This document shows positions 1 through 9,731 of a stretch of DNA of 64,000 nt, in pieces. The notes beneath the pieces were generated by a model that was not told the DNA's origin, did not search any database, and worked only from the letters and a program-made list of their open reading frames with translations. Made by a program: the position numbers and the translations under genes. Numbering within the stretch: position 1 is the stretch's first letter; each line of letters opens with the position of its first letter. Source of the stretch: Adiantum capillus-veneris (taxonomy: Eukaryota; Streptophyta; Polypodiopsida; Polypodiales; Pteridaceae); assembly GCA_014529385.2 (NCBI GenBank), contig CM043953.1, positions 78,358,872-78,422,871 of the forward strand, given 5' to 3'.

Positions 1-623
1 ACTCACCGGAAACCAAAATGTTCACGGACAAGAATCAGGGTCAACTTTAGAGGCCTCGGGGGCGGAGGCCCCCGAGACTTTTTTTTCGCCGGAATATTAT
101 GGCCGGCCGGCGGCCGGAAAGTGATCGGAAAACAACTGGTTAGTTGGCCGGTGGTCGGAAGTCAATGGCCGGTGGCCGAATTCAAAAGCGGACTTGTCTT
201 CTCAAGGGCGGCCACACATGGGCAGATTGGAGGGTCCGATTTGGACTTATTCGCACAAGGGCGGCTACACATGGCTGTCTCTCATAAGAGAGGGCAGCTC
301 TTTTGGCATATAAAAGGAGGCCATTTCTACACACATTTCATAGTGTGAAGTTGATGCAACAAGGTGAGTGTGAGGTGGTGAGAGTGAAGCAAGGCGGGAG
401 CTCTATCAAGGGTTTAATCCCTTTGTAAACTACTTCTTCTTTTGAAGTGCTAAAGCCATTGAGTGGCTACTTTCCCGTGGACGTAGCCCACATTGGGTAA
501 ACCACGTATATCGTGTGTACTCTCTCTCTCTCTCTACTCTATAATCTCTTGTGTGTGAAATCTATCTCTCTCCATTAAGTAATCTACTCAAAAATCTATT
601 TAGCTACGTCTTATTTTCTAACA
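1..623 (+). repeat. 5' LTR of copia A (partial)
   Basis: This matches 4743-5403 closely and ends in TAACA directly before the primer site. The two LTRs differ by scattered substitutions, many at CpG, by a longer CT run in the 3' copy, and by an extra block of roughly 29 bases in the GGCCG-rich part of the 3' copy. The open frame at 121-348 is LTR sequence and is not treated as a gene. Confidence 0.93.
309..315 (+). promoter_or_regulatory. TATA box in A 5' LTR
   Basis: TATAAAA stands in a GC-rich LTR context about 310 bases before the LTR end, as expected for the U3 promoter of a copia element. The same box is kept in the 3' LTR at 5081-5087. Transcription would start about 30 bases downstream (inference). 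Confidence 0.6.
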
Positions 624-625
624 AC

Positions 626-637
626 TGGTATCAGAGC
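626..637 (+). other. Primer binding site of A (initiator Met tRNA)
   Basis: TGGTATCAGAGC lies two bases after the LTR end. It is complementary to the 3' end of plant initiator methionine tRNA, the standard minus-strand primer of plant copia elements. Confidence 0.92.
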
Positions 638-696
638 AAGGTTTGCTCGTAGCTAAATTATCTCAAGGAAAGGATTCCTTGAATTGAGTGGGAGTT

Positions 697-1767
697 ATGG
701 AGGAGGAAGGGAAGCTCAAGATTGAGAAGTTCAACGGCAAAAACTACCAACATTGGAAGATGCAGATTGAAGACTATCTCTACCAGAAGGACCTCTATTT
801 GCCACTAGGCGGTCTTGCGAAGAAGCCCGCAACAATGGCAGATGAAGCATGGATTTTCCTTGATCGAAAGGCACTGGGAACAATCCGGTTAAGCTTGGCG
901 TCAACGGTGGCCTTCAATGTTTCGAAGATGAAGACCACGGAGGACTTGATGAAGTCACTTGACAACTTCTACGAGAAACCATCGGCATCCAATAAGGTAT
1001 TTCTTATGAAGCGCTTGTTCAATCTAAAGATGGCAGAGAATGGTTCAGTTGCAGAACACCTAAATGACTTTAACACAAACATAAGCCAAATTCGATCAGT
1101 GAAAATCAATTTCGATGACGAAGTGCGAGCTCTCCTTATACTATCATCTCTACCGGATAGTTGGAACAACCTTGTGATGGCTGTAAGTAATTCTATCTCT
1201 GGCACAAATACTCTTAAGTTTGATGATGTTGTGGGTGTTCTCCTAAGCGAGGAAATGCGAAGGAGAAGCACAAGAGAATCATCAAGTGCTGCACTATCAG
1301 TGGAAACAAGAGGAAGGCCTAAGGAGAGGTTCAAAAACCAAAAGGGTCATGATCGCTCAAGGCGGAGCAAGTCACGCACAAAGTCAGTTCTTGAATGTTG
1401 GAACTACGGCAAGAAGGGCCACGTCAAGAAGGATTGCTGGTCCAAGAAGAAGAAGGAGACAGAGTCTCAAGACAACAAGCCAACATCGGAGGCCAATGTG
1501 GCAGGTAAAGTAGAGCAAGATGCTCTAATTCTCTCATTAGACAATGTGTCTAATTCCTGGATAGTAGATTCCGGGGCTTCATTCCATGCGACACCACACA
1601 AGCAACATTTCCAAGACTACACCAAAGGTAATTTTGGGTATGTATACTTGGGAGATGATGAGCTTGTGAGATTGTCGGAAAAGGTACAGTTTCTGTCAAA
1701 ACTGCTAACGGAAATGAATGGAAGCTTAAAGATGTTAGGCATGTTCCTTCTCTTCGCAAAAGTTTGA
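697..1767 (+). pseudogene. A: Gag and start of protease
   Basis: The ATG at 697 follows a short leader and begins MEEEGKLKIEKFNGKNYQHW, a typical copia Gag start. Residues about 1-180 form the copia Gag (UBN2-type) domain. A basic RS-rich stretch leads to the zinc knuckle CWNYGKKGHVKKDC, in which the second zinc cysteine is tyrosine (TAC, a G-to-A change), so this knuckle should not bind zinc normally. The protease begins at SWIVDSGASFHATPH with an intact DSG. The frame is lost at about 1660-1675, where one base is missing, and continues in the next reading frame. The reading frame extends upstream of the ATG, but the ATG is the natural start. Confidence 0.9.
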
Positions 1768-3293
1768 TCTCTACAGGACAATTGGACGATGAAGGTCACA
1801 ACATTGCATTCGGAAACAAACGGTGGAAGATCTCAAAGGGATCTTTGGTGGTTGCCAAGGGAGAAAAAGTCGGTACACTTTACTTGTGTACTGTTAGCAC
1901 GCAACCTTCAGCTTGTGCAGCAACTACAGAAGTTGACAGTGCGGTGTGGCACTACCGACTTGGGCATATGAGTTCCAAAGGAATGCAAATCCTTCAAACA
2001 AAGAAGCTTCTACCAGGTTTGAAAGAAGTGGACTTAGAGTTTTGTGAAGATTATGTTTATGGTAAACAAAAGAGGGTAAAATTTCAAAAATCAGGAAATG
2101 AAAGAAAAAATAACAAACTTGAGTTGGTTCATTCTGATGTTTGGGGTCCTGCAAGTACACCATCACTTGGTGGCTCATTGTACTATGTAACATTCATAGA
2201 CGATGCGACTAGAAAAACATGGGTTTATGTCATGAAGAATAAATCCGATGTATTTCCCATATTTCAAAGGTGGAAAGCCTTTGTGGAGAATGAAACAGGT
2301 ACCAAGGTTAAATGCCTCAGATCCGACAATGGAGGCGAATATTACAACCAAACGTTTGAAAGCTTTTGTGCTAACAATGGCATTCGGAGGCAAAGGACAA
2401 CCCCAAGGACACCTCAACAAAATGGGATTTCGGAAAGGATGAACAGGACAATCATGGAACGAGCACGAAGCATGCGGCTACATGCAGGCCTACCGCTTGA
2501 GCTTTGGGCGAAAGCTGTAAGTACGTCTGTGTACTTAATCAATCGGTCACCCTCAACGACATTGGATGGGGGAGTTCCAGAAGAGGCATTGACAGGTAAA
2601 CCGGTGAATTATGCATTTCTCAAAGTGTTTGGGTGTGAGGCTTTCATGCACATAGATAGAAGCCTAAGATCAAAGCTAGATGCAAAGTCCAAAAAGTGTT
2701 TCTTCATTGGCTATGGAGAAGGAGACTTTGGGTATCGCCTATGGAATCCTGAAGATGGTAAAATCTTAAGGAGTAGGGATGTAATTTTTAACGAACAAAA
2801 TATGTACAAAGATTACTTGGAAAGAAAACAAACAAAAGAAACAGGTGATGAGTACATGGAGCTTGAGGACGGTGAAGACTCAAGGACTGCAAACGGTGAC
2901 AATGTGCAACAACGTCAACCAAATGAGGAGCCTCAACGTATTCCCCGAAGATCAACAAGAGCAAGTAGACCTCTAGAAAGGTTTGTTCCTTCCTTCAACC
3001 ATCTCTTGATCTCAGATTCTGGAGAGCCAGAATCATACGAAGAAGCTATGCAACATGAATCCAAAGAAGAATGGACGAAGAGCATGCAAGTGGAGATGGA
3101 CTCACTACATTGCAACCAAACATGGGAGTTGGTTGAGTTGCCTAAAGGTAAGCGGACACTTCAAAACAAATGGGTGTACAAGCTGAAGGAAGAAGAAGGT
3201 GGGAAGAAAAGGTACAAGTCTAGGCTTGTGGTAAAAGGATTTTCTCAAAAGAAAGGTATTGACTTCAATGAAATATTTTTTCTCCTGTTGTAA
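1665..3293 (+). pseudogene. A: protease end, integrase, start of reverse transcriptase
   Basis: This continues the polyprotein in the second frame. The protease tail contains HVPSLRKSLIST. Integrase follows with its HHCC zinc domain (WHYRLGHMS, then CEDYVYGKQ, where the first C of the pair is kept and the second is Y, again a G-to-A change). The catalytic DDE core is visible as HSDVWGP, RSDNGGEY and PQQNGISERMNRT. After a linker with RRSTRASRPLERF the reverse transcriptase begins (NKWVYKLKEEE, SRLVVKGFSQKKGIDFNEIF). The frame is lost in a run of T at about 3279-3284, which is longer than the codons need (probably +2), and the next stop is reached at 3291. Confidence 0.9.
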
Positions 3294-3295
3294 AA

Positions 3296-4579
3296 ATGAA
3301 CTCAATTAAGCTTGTCTTAAGCCTTGTGGGTGCTCATGATCTAAATCTCGAGCAAATGGATGTATATACGGCATTCCCTCACGGTGTCTTAGAGGAGGAA
3401 ATCTACATGCTTCAACCAAAGGGGTATGAAGTAAAAGGTAAGGAGAAAATGGTTTGCAGATTAAAGAAGAGCTTGTATGGTTTAAATCAAGCATCAAGAC
3501 AATGGTACTTGAAGTTTGATCGATGGATGTTGGATTATGGATTCACAAGATGCAACTCGGATCACTGCGTCTACACGAAGAATTTGGGAGACGGGAAATT
3601 CATCATCCTAATGTTGTATGTTGATGACATTTTGATTGCAAGTGCTAACATGCAGGACATCAAAGACCTAAAAGAGGAGCTGTCCAAATCTTTTTCAATG
3701 AAAGATTTAGGTGCTGCAAAGAGTATACTTGGTATGAAAATATCAAGGGACAGGACGAAGAAGACAATAAAGCTATCTCAAGAAGATTACATCAAGAAGG
3801 TACTAGAAAGGTTTGCAATGCAAAATGCAAAACCAGTTTCTACACCTTTGGCTGGTCATTTTAAACTAACGAAGGGTATGTGTCCAAAGACACAAGAGGA
3901 GATATCCTATATGTCTAAAGTTCCATATGCTGCAGCGGTAGGTTCTCTAATGTATGCTATGGTCTGGACAAGGCCAGACATTGCACATGCAGTGGGAGTT
4001 GTGAGTAGGTTCATGGACAACCCAGGTAAAGAGCATTGGCAAGCTGTGAAGTGGATACTTAGGTATCTAAAAGGGACAACAAAAAATGCTTTGTATTTTG
4101 GAGGAACTGATATTTTTCTAGAAGGGTATGCTGATGCAGATATGGAAGGTGACAAAGATACTCGAAGGAGAACTACTGGCTATGTGTTCACGGTTGGAGG
4201 CACAACAGTAAGCTGGGCTTCAAAGCTGCAGAAAGTGGTTTCACTTTCTACCACGGAAACAGAGTATGTAGCAATGACGGAGGCAAGCAAAGAAATTCAG
4301 TGGCTTCACAGATTCTTAGAAGAGCTTGGATTCAAACAAGACAATTGTGTCTTGTACAGTGATAGCCAAAGCGCTATCCATCTTGCGAAGAACTCAGCCT
4401 TTCATTCAAGGACAAAGCACATTGAGATGAGATATAACTTCATACGCACTCTTTTGGAAGAGGGACAGCTAAAGCTAGGAAAGGTGCATACAAGTAAAAA
4501 TCCTGCAGACATGTTTACAAAGGTGGTCAACAAGGAGAAGTTGAGATTTTTCTCATCTTCAATCGGCATTCAAGGATAA
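3296..4579 (+). pseudogene. A: reverse transcriptase and RNase H
   Basis: Third frame of the polyprotein. The RT fingers and palm carry MDVYTAFPHG, SLYGLNQASRQWY and the catalytic LYVDDILIA. The connection shows AVGSLMYAMVWTRPDIAHAV. RNase H runs to the end with YADADMEGDKDTRRRTTGYV, TETEYVAMTEASKE, YSDSQSAIHLAKN and SRTKHIEMRYNFIR. The part is open from 3296 to its natural stop, so RT and RNase H could be complete were the upstream frame intact. Confidence 0.9.
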
Positions 4580-4628
4580 GAAGCCAGAATGGAAAGCAGT
4601 CACATGTTTGGTTTGGAGATAGTCTCCA

Positions 4629-4638
4629 AGTGGGAGAT
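4629..4638 (+). other. Polypurine tract of A
   Basis: AGTGGGAGAT directly precedes the 3' LTR, the usual plus-strand primer of copia elements. Just upstream, at about 4614-4626, GGAGA-tag-TCTCC can form a small hairpin. Confidence 0.75.
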
Positions 4639-5403
4639 TATTAAGTATGGAGCCTGATTTACCCTTGTAATTTTCTGTGGTAAAAGCGCACATTTGTAAG
4701 GTCCCCATTATGAGGAGAAGCCATCGTGCGTGAAGGAAAATCACTCACCGGAAACCAAAATGTTCACGGACAAGAATCAGGGGCAACTTTAGAGGCCTCG
4801 AGGGCGGAGGCCCCCAAGACTTTTTTTTTTCACCGGAATATTATGGCCGGACGACGGCTGGAAAGTAATCGGAAAACAACCGGTCGGTTGGCCGGTGGCC
4901 GATAGTCAATGGCCGATGGCCGGTGGTCGGAAGTCAATGGCCGATGGCCGAATTCAAAAGCGGACTTGTCTTCTCAAGGGCGGCCACACATGGGCGGATT
5001 GGAGGGTCTGATTTGGACTTATTCGCACAAGGGCGGCTACACATGGCTGTCTCTCATAAGAGAGGGCAGCTCTTTTGGCCTATAAAAGGAGGCCATTTCT
5101 ATACACATTTCATAGTGTGAAGTTGATGCAACAAGGTGAGTGTGAGGTGGTGAGAGTGAAGCAAGGCGGGAGCTCTATCAAGGGTTTAATCCCTTTGTAA
5201 ACTACTTCTTCTTTTGAAGTGCTAAAGCCATTGAGTGGCTGCTTTCCCGTGGACGTAGCCCACATTGGGTGAACCACGTATATCGTGTGTACTCTCTCTC
5301 TCTCTCTCTCTCTCTACTCTATAATCTCTTGTGTGTGAAATCTATCTCTCTCCATTAAGTAATCTACTCAAAAATCTATTTAGCTACGTCTTATTTTCTA
5401 ACA
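4639..5403 (+). repeat. 3' LTR of copia A
   Basis: The LTR runs from a mutated TGTTA start (seen as TATTA after the polypurine tract) to TAACA, about 765 bases. It contains TATAAAA at 5081-5087 and a CT microsatellite near 5290-5315. The open frame at 4923-5120 is the LTR counterpart of the one at 121-348. Confidence 0.92.
5081..5087 (+). promoter_or_regulatory. TATA box in A 3' LTR
   Basis: TATAAAA at the same LTR position as in the 5' copy. In a 3' LTR it could drive read-out transcription into flanking DNA (inference). Confidence 0.5.
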
Positions 5404-5723
5404 CTTCATTGCACTAGTTAGTATTGAAGGAACACAAAGAATTGTATTGTAAAATGTCTCTCTTGATGGGAGAAACCCTAATACAAAGCCTTTTGGAGGG
5501 GGGACTGGCTCCATGCAAATCCGGTCCTCAACTGTTGTCAACTGCTTAATTTCTCAGTCTTTTGAAGTATTGTTTATGCTATCTAACTAGGTGTTATAAT
5601 TTTTTTTTCTCTCTCCACCCAAGCACTCTTGTTATTCTCATTAGGAATCTATTCTAATGAAATGATCACTATGTTCATGCTATTTTTCGCTACACACAAG
5701 TTACTAGACCATTAAATCTTACA
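5404..5723 (+). repeat. 3' part of the 5' LTR of E
   Basis: This matches 16020-16339 of the 3' LTR almost base for base and ends in TTACA. The rest of this LTR lies left of A, outside the window. Confidence 0.92.
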
Positions 5724-5724
5724 T

Positions 5725-5736
5725 TGGTATCAGAGC
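5725..5736 (+). other. Primer binding site of E (initiator Met tRNA)
   Basis: TGGTATCAGAGC one base after the LTR end. The same site follows the LTRs of element F. Confidence 0.9.
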
Positions 5737-5847
5737 ACAAGGTTTCTCTTTTCTTGCTCAAGAAGCGAGGTTCTCAAGCTAGCTATAAATGGTTGGTATT
5801 AGTAATTGCATGTGAGTAAGTAGAATAGGGATTTTTCAGCCTTGCAG

Positions 5848-6035
5848 TGAAGGGGATCAGGGAGCACCACAGACGGAGAGTGAGTGAGAGAGAGAAGGAG
5901 ACAGACACGATGTGGGTGGGGAGACTCTAAGAGTGAGCAGCCCCCTATACACTTATGCTATGTATAAGGTATACAAGTCAGTGGGCGCCCAGACACTGGG
6001 TGGCCGGGCAAGGCACAGACGCCTATACCCCAACA
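5848..6035 (-). repeat. 3' LTR of B
   Basis: Read on the minus strand it begins TGTTGGGGTATAGG and ends CCCCTTCA. It is 188 bases long, the same as its partner. Confidence 0.93.
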
Positions 6036-6061
6036 ACCTCCCACTTAAAGGCGACTGTGCC
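6012..6061 (-). other. Polypurine tract of B within an inverted repeat
   Basis: On the minus strand AAGTGGGAGGT lies directly before the 3' LTR. Thirteen bases before it (GGCACAGTCGCCT) pair with thirteen bases inside the LTR (AGGCGTCTGTGCC), 12 of 13 matching. The polypurine tract and the LTR start form the loop. Element C has the same arrangement with a different stem sequence. Confidence 0.7.
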
Positions 6062-6114
6062 TATAAGCAAGGGAACCTAGTCTAAAGACTACAAAAGGTG
6101 AGAGAAAACCGCTC

Positions 6115-7944
6115 TCAACCGATGCCCACTGGTTGGCTGTGATCGTGTGCATCCGGCTGTCCTGCTCCCGTGTAAGTCCATACACCACCAGACATACCGC
6201 ACACGTACTGCAAGTATGTACACAATACCTGCATATCTCCCTCGTGCACTATGCCATCATCAGTCAACAAACGACTGACAACCCCAACTGCAAATGCTCC
6301 CACTGCAGCTGCGATATCCGGTCTCAAGATCAACATCTCATACATGAGACCACCGAATGCCGATGCAATGCTAGCGGGCCCTGCTAGCTCTACGGAGCAT
6401 GCATCAACATATATATCCCTGGCAATAGGCATCTCTGACTGACAAGGCGTGTCAGCCACATGCATCTCCTGACTGTCCGCAAAAGACGCATCAACCTGTC
6501 GTGCAACCTCAGAGCAAACCAGCTGCTCTAGGTGTCTGCTGGAAGACATATCCTGCACAACTATATCCCCATGCTCACTGTCGAGCATAGAAAGGAATGA
6601 CTGCATAATCGCTGACATCTCAGCCTCCTCTGCAATCATCCACTGCAAACATGACCACTCAATCTGCTGTGACTCACTAGAGCTCTCATGCTCTAACTCC
6701 GTATGCATAGACTCTTGCACAACGTCCTCCTGTTGTGACTCACTAGAGCAAGACCGCTCTACCTATCTATCCTGCATAGAAGTATCTCGCACAACTGACT
6801 CTCTGCTTTGCTCAGTCACTAGCAAAGCATGCATGTCTGACTCTGTCACCTCTCTGTGTGATTGCTCAAGTCGTGCCCCAACTGTGTGCACAACAAGCTC
6901 ACTACTCTGCACTCCATGCAAAGCATCCTGCAACCCACAAGCAAAAGAGACTCGCCTGCTCTCTCGCTGTCTACCTGGCTGCATGATCACAGAGACAACA
7001 CCGTCTCTCGCGTGATCCACATGCAATGGGTAACCTGTACCACTCCTGGCACCTCTCGCAATCACTAGCGAACCCAAATGCATCACAAAATCTCGCTCTC
7101 GTAGCGAAATCTGACATCCACAATCTCTAAGCTGACCAATCGAGATCAAACTCACTGTCAAATCTGGTACATAGCGCACATGTCGTAACAAGTAAGATGC
7201 ACCACTCGGTAATGACAGTCTCACATCTCCTGCACCTGCTATCGCATGCACCGATCCATCGGTCAAACGTACACTGCCAAGCATCCCGCTAGAATAGCTA
7301 CAAAACCATGCACGATGTGGCGTGACATGAAACATAGCATCTGCGTCTAGCAACCACTGCGAAGGGAGTGCACTATCCACATGTATAGCATCTCGTGCAT
7401 AGCTCGAGGTAAAAGTGACATCCCCGTCACTAGTATACTCCGACACTACATGTGCCTCAACTGTCAAAGCAACTGAGTCCATGGCATCACTACATACATC
7501 TCTGAGACTGCCATGTCTCCTACGATGTCGCATACGACGAAAACAGCGCCGTCTAACGTGTCCAGAATGACCACAATACCAACATGTCATCTGTCGGCGT
7601 GCTCGTGAATGTACATGTCTCACACGAGTCCGTGATGACTCAGATCTATAATACATATCATGTAATCTGCGCCAAAGTGCTCTCGAAGTAGTCTCATACA
7701 TAACAAGAGCATATACAGATTCCGCAAGGTGCAAAGAGAGCGTAGATAGTGCCATCTCCTCTAGCTCCTGCCACTGATCGTCAGACATGTTTGAAGGTCT
7801 ACCTACATCACCACTCAATGGTCGATGCAACCCTCGCTGTGTCAATGCATCAAGCATACACTCTCTCCATGCCGCAAAGTCTGACCCATCAAACACGCGC
7901 ATCTGTGAGAGGTCACAATCTGATCGATCACCTGTCTCTGCCAT
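6115..7944 (-). pseudogene. B: fused Gag/protease/RT-RNaseH remnant ORF
   Basis: One frame of 610 codons from the ATG at 7944 (MAETGDRSD), interrupted only by an amber TAG at 6763-6765 (codon 394). The N-terminus is copia Gag-like (MRVFDGSDFAAWRECMLDAL, LSLHLAESVYALVMYETTS) but shortened. A zinc knuckle CWYCGHSGHVRRRC follows, in very arginine-rich surroundings. The protease-like part keeps HVTPHRAWF and RHVRYVPDLTVSLIS but has DAD where the active site should be DSG. Beyond the amber the frame jumps to a trace of the RT-RNaseH connection (GGLMYEMLILRPDIAAAVG). The segment around 6640-6760 repeats an SSESQQ motif. It may supply a Gag-like protein (inference). Confidence 0.75.
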
Positions 7945-9231
7945 GAGCACAATGTAGCAAACTAGAAAGCAAAACCACCTCACCAACAACACCTGGAAAC
8001 TGTCTACCAATATGGCCAGAAACACAATGTAAAACCTGTGAGACACACTCCAAAATAGAGCTCCCGCAATGTCAATACAAGCCTCGCCTGCTCTAGTATC
8101 ACACTGCAATCTGTGAGCTAATCACCAAGCCCACACTGTGCGGTATCGATGCATACACACGCACAAATCTCCCACCTGCAGAGAACACCGCACGCAAATG
8201 TTGAGTGCAACCCGCAATCTCTACCTAGATCGCATAAATGATGCGCATAAAACTCCTGGGAAAATTTCGCCAGAGTTTCGTCAGTAAAACGGCCACAAAA
8301 CCAGTAACCAAACTGACACCACGCTCAAAACCATGAGCAACCAAAGCGCATCAAACCGTACTCCAAATGCATGCACCAATCTCCACACTTTGCATACATC
8401 ATTGCAAACACCTGCAAATCTAGTACACAAATATATGCTCTACCTGTGACTGCCAAAAAACATGCTCGAGGCATACATTGCCGAGCTCAAAATGCAATCA
8501 CATTAGTCTCCCTGAGCATCAAACCACATAAGGCATACATCGTATCCTCCCACCTGTGAGGAAACTTGCAGCAAATATCACTCTCACATCTGAGAGCAAA
8601 CCATGTGTGGAATCCTCGACACACAATAAACAACTGCTGCTGCAGAAAATTCAGCGTTCAGAATTTTAAAATTCTGATATGACGAGCGCGTCCGGAGCAT
8701 GCCAAAACCCCAAGGTAGACTCCTGGATCATATGTATCCGAGTCCGGGTGTGAAAGCATCGCGTCCGGAGCGTGCCAAAACCCTGACCTAGACTCCTGGA
8801 TCATGTAGATCTGACTCTGTATGACGGAGCTACGCAAAAAACTGCGTTTTAGAGCCCGAAAATGGCAAAAACGAGCTGCACACAGTTTTGAACTTGCTCC
8901 TGCTCCACTCTGCGTGATGCAATGTCCTCTCAATGCAAGCTCCAACACAAGAGCTCTGCCACAACAGCATCCAAGCACTCGAATGTCAAGCTCTCCTCCG
9001 CCGAGCACTTCTCTAACGAGCTCCACTGAGCTCAAAAGCTCCTCTCACCAAGGAAGCCGCAACCGCCTCCTCGACCAAGCTTGACCACACCAAGGTCCTA
9101 AGCTCCAAAGACAATGCTCCTCAAGCTAAAATCTCTCTCCGTGAAACTCCACGATCGAACTCCACCGTCGAGAGCGAGCGAGCTATCGCCTCGAAGCTCT
9201 CAAAGCCGTCGTGCTCTCCGCGGTCACCATA
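7945..9231 (-). other. Leader of B
   Basis: About 1.29 kb between primer site and ORF with no recognisable protein. It contains a tandem repeat (8688-8833). A stretch near 8254 (CCTGGGAAAATTTCGCCAGA) closely matches the corresponding part of the C leader near 35809, which supports common origin. Confidence 0.6.
8688..8833. repeat. Tandem repeat, two units of about 73 bp, in B leader
   Basis: Both units begin GCGTCCGGAGC and share GTAGACTCCTGGATCAT or a near copy. They have diverged by several substitutions. Confidence 0.75.
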
Positions 9232-9243
9232 GCTCTGATACCA
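9232..9243 (-). other. Primer binding site of B (initiator Met tRNA)
   Basis: TGGTATCAGAGC on the minus strand, two bases from the LTR end at 9246. Confidence 0.9.
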
Positions 9244-9245
9244 AT

Positions 9246-9433
9246 TGAAGGGGATCGGGGAGCACCACAGACGGAGAGTGAGAGAGAGAGAGAAGGAGAC
9301 AGACACGATGTGGGTGGGGAGACTCTAAGAGTGAGCAGCCCCCTATACACTTATGCTATGTATAAGGTATACAAGTCAGTGGGCGCCCAGACACTGGGCG
9401 GCCGGGCAAGGCACAGACGCCTATACCCCAACA
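9246..9433 (-). repeat. 5' LTR of B
   Basis: 188 bases, differing from 5848-6035 at three sites by eye. It ends (plus-strand view) in CCCCAACA, directly followed by the duplicated TGCAG. Confidence 0.93.
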
Positions 9434-9438
9434 TGCAG

Positions 9439-9731
9439 TGCGCCTGCCTTTGTGTAGTTAAGGGGACATCACCGTCGAGAGCTATGGTCTTAATAATGGA
9501 GTCCTACGGGGCTTGCCTACGACTTAACCACTATTGAGCTATTAGAATCTTGACAGGAGCCGATGCTATTTTGGTGTTGAACGACCCTCTCTTCTATTCC
9601 TTGCAATTAATGGTATTCGAGCCACGGGTATAGTAGTTTGAGTGCTTTTTCTAAAGGGGTAAACATGAGTAGAAACTAAGGCTTGAAGTGCCAAAGTACA
9701 CCTAAAAATTTTATACCTAAAAGTTGTGAGA
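9439..9731 (+). other. Leader of E, downstream part
   Basis: Continuation of 5737-5847 after the B insertion. It matches the F leaders near 22527-22793 and 24829-25087. No conserved ORF before the gag ATG. Confidence 0.7.

Larger units (their letters stand above)
1..5403 (+). mobile_element. Copia element A (Ty1/copia LTR retrotransposon, left end outside window)
   Basis: LTR, primer site, gag-PR-INT-RT-RNaseH and LTR are present in copia order. The window opens about 104 bases inside the 5' LTR, judged by alignment with the 3' LTR. After the 3' LTR ends at 5403 the sequence is CTTCATTGCACTAG, which matches uninterrupted LTR sequence near 16020, so A lies inside the 5' LTR of gypsy element E. 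The expected target-site duplication CTTCA can be seen only on the right side. Coding capacity is nearly complete but broken by two frameshifts. Confidence 0.95.
5848..9433 (-). mobile_element. Copia-derived non-autonomous element B
   Basis: 3,586 bp with 188-bp LTRs, flanked by the 5-bp duplication TGCAG (5843-5847 and 9434-9438). Removing it restores the E leader exactly as in F near 22521. The LTRs differ at three positions by hand count, so it is one of the youngest insertions here. The only coding part is a fused remnant of Gag, protease and RT/RNase H; integrase and the RT core are missing. It must have been moved by another element's enzymes. LTR ends, polypurine tract and parts of the leader resemble element C. 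Confidence 0.92.

Noticed and set aside
121-348. Open frame of 75 codons, repeated at 4923-5120
   Set aside because: It lies inside the LTRs of A, changes between the two copies, and has no domain; it is LTR sequence read by chance.
626-637. tRNA gene fragments at TGGTATCAGAGC sites
   Set aside because: Each is directly next to an LTR end and only 12-18 bases long; these are primer sites.
1797-2442. Minus-strand and alternative-frame ORFs over copia and gypsy pol
   Set aside because: They are shadows of domains that read correctly in the main frame.
8688-8833. CRISPR-like or satellite array
   Set aside because: Only two diverged tandem units within a retroelement leader.
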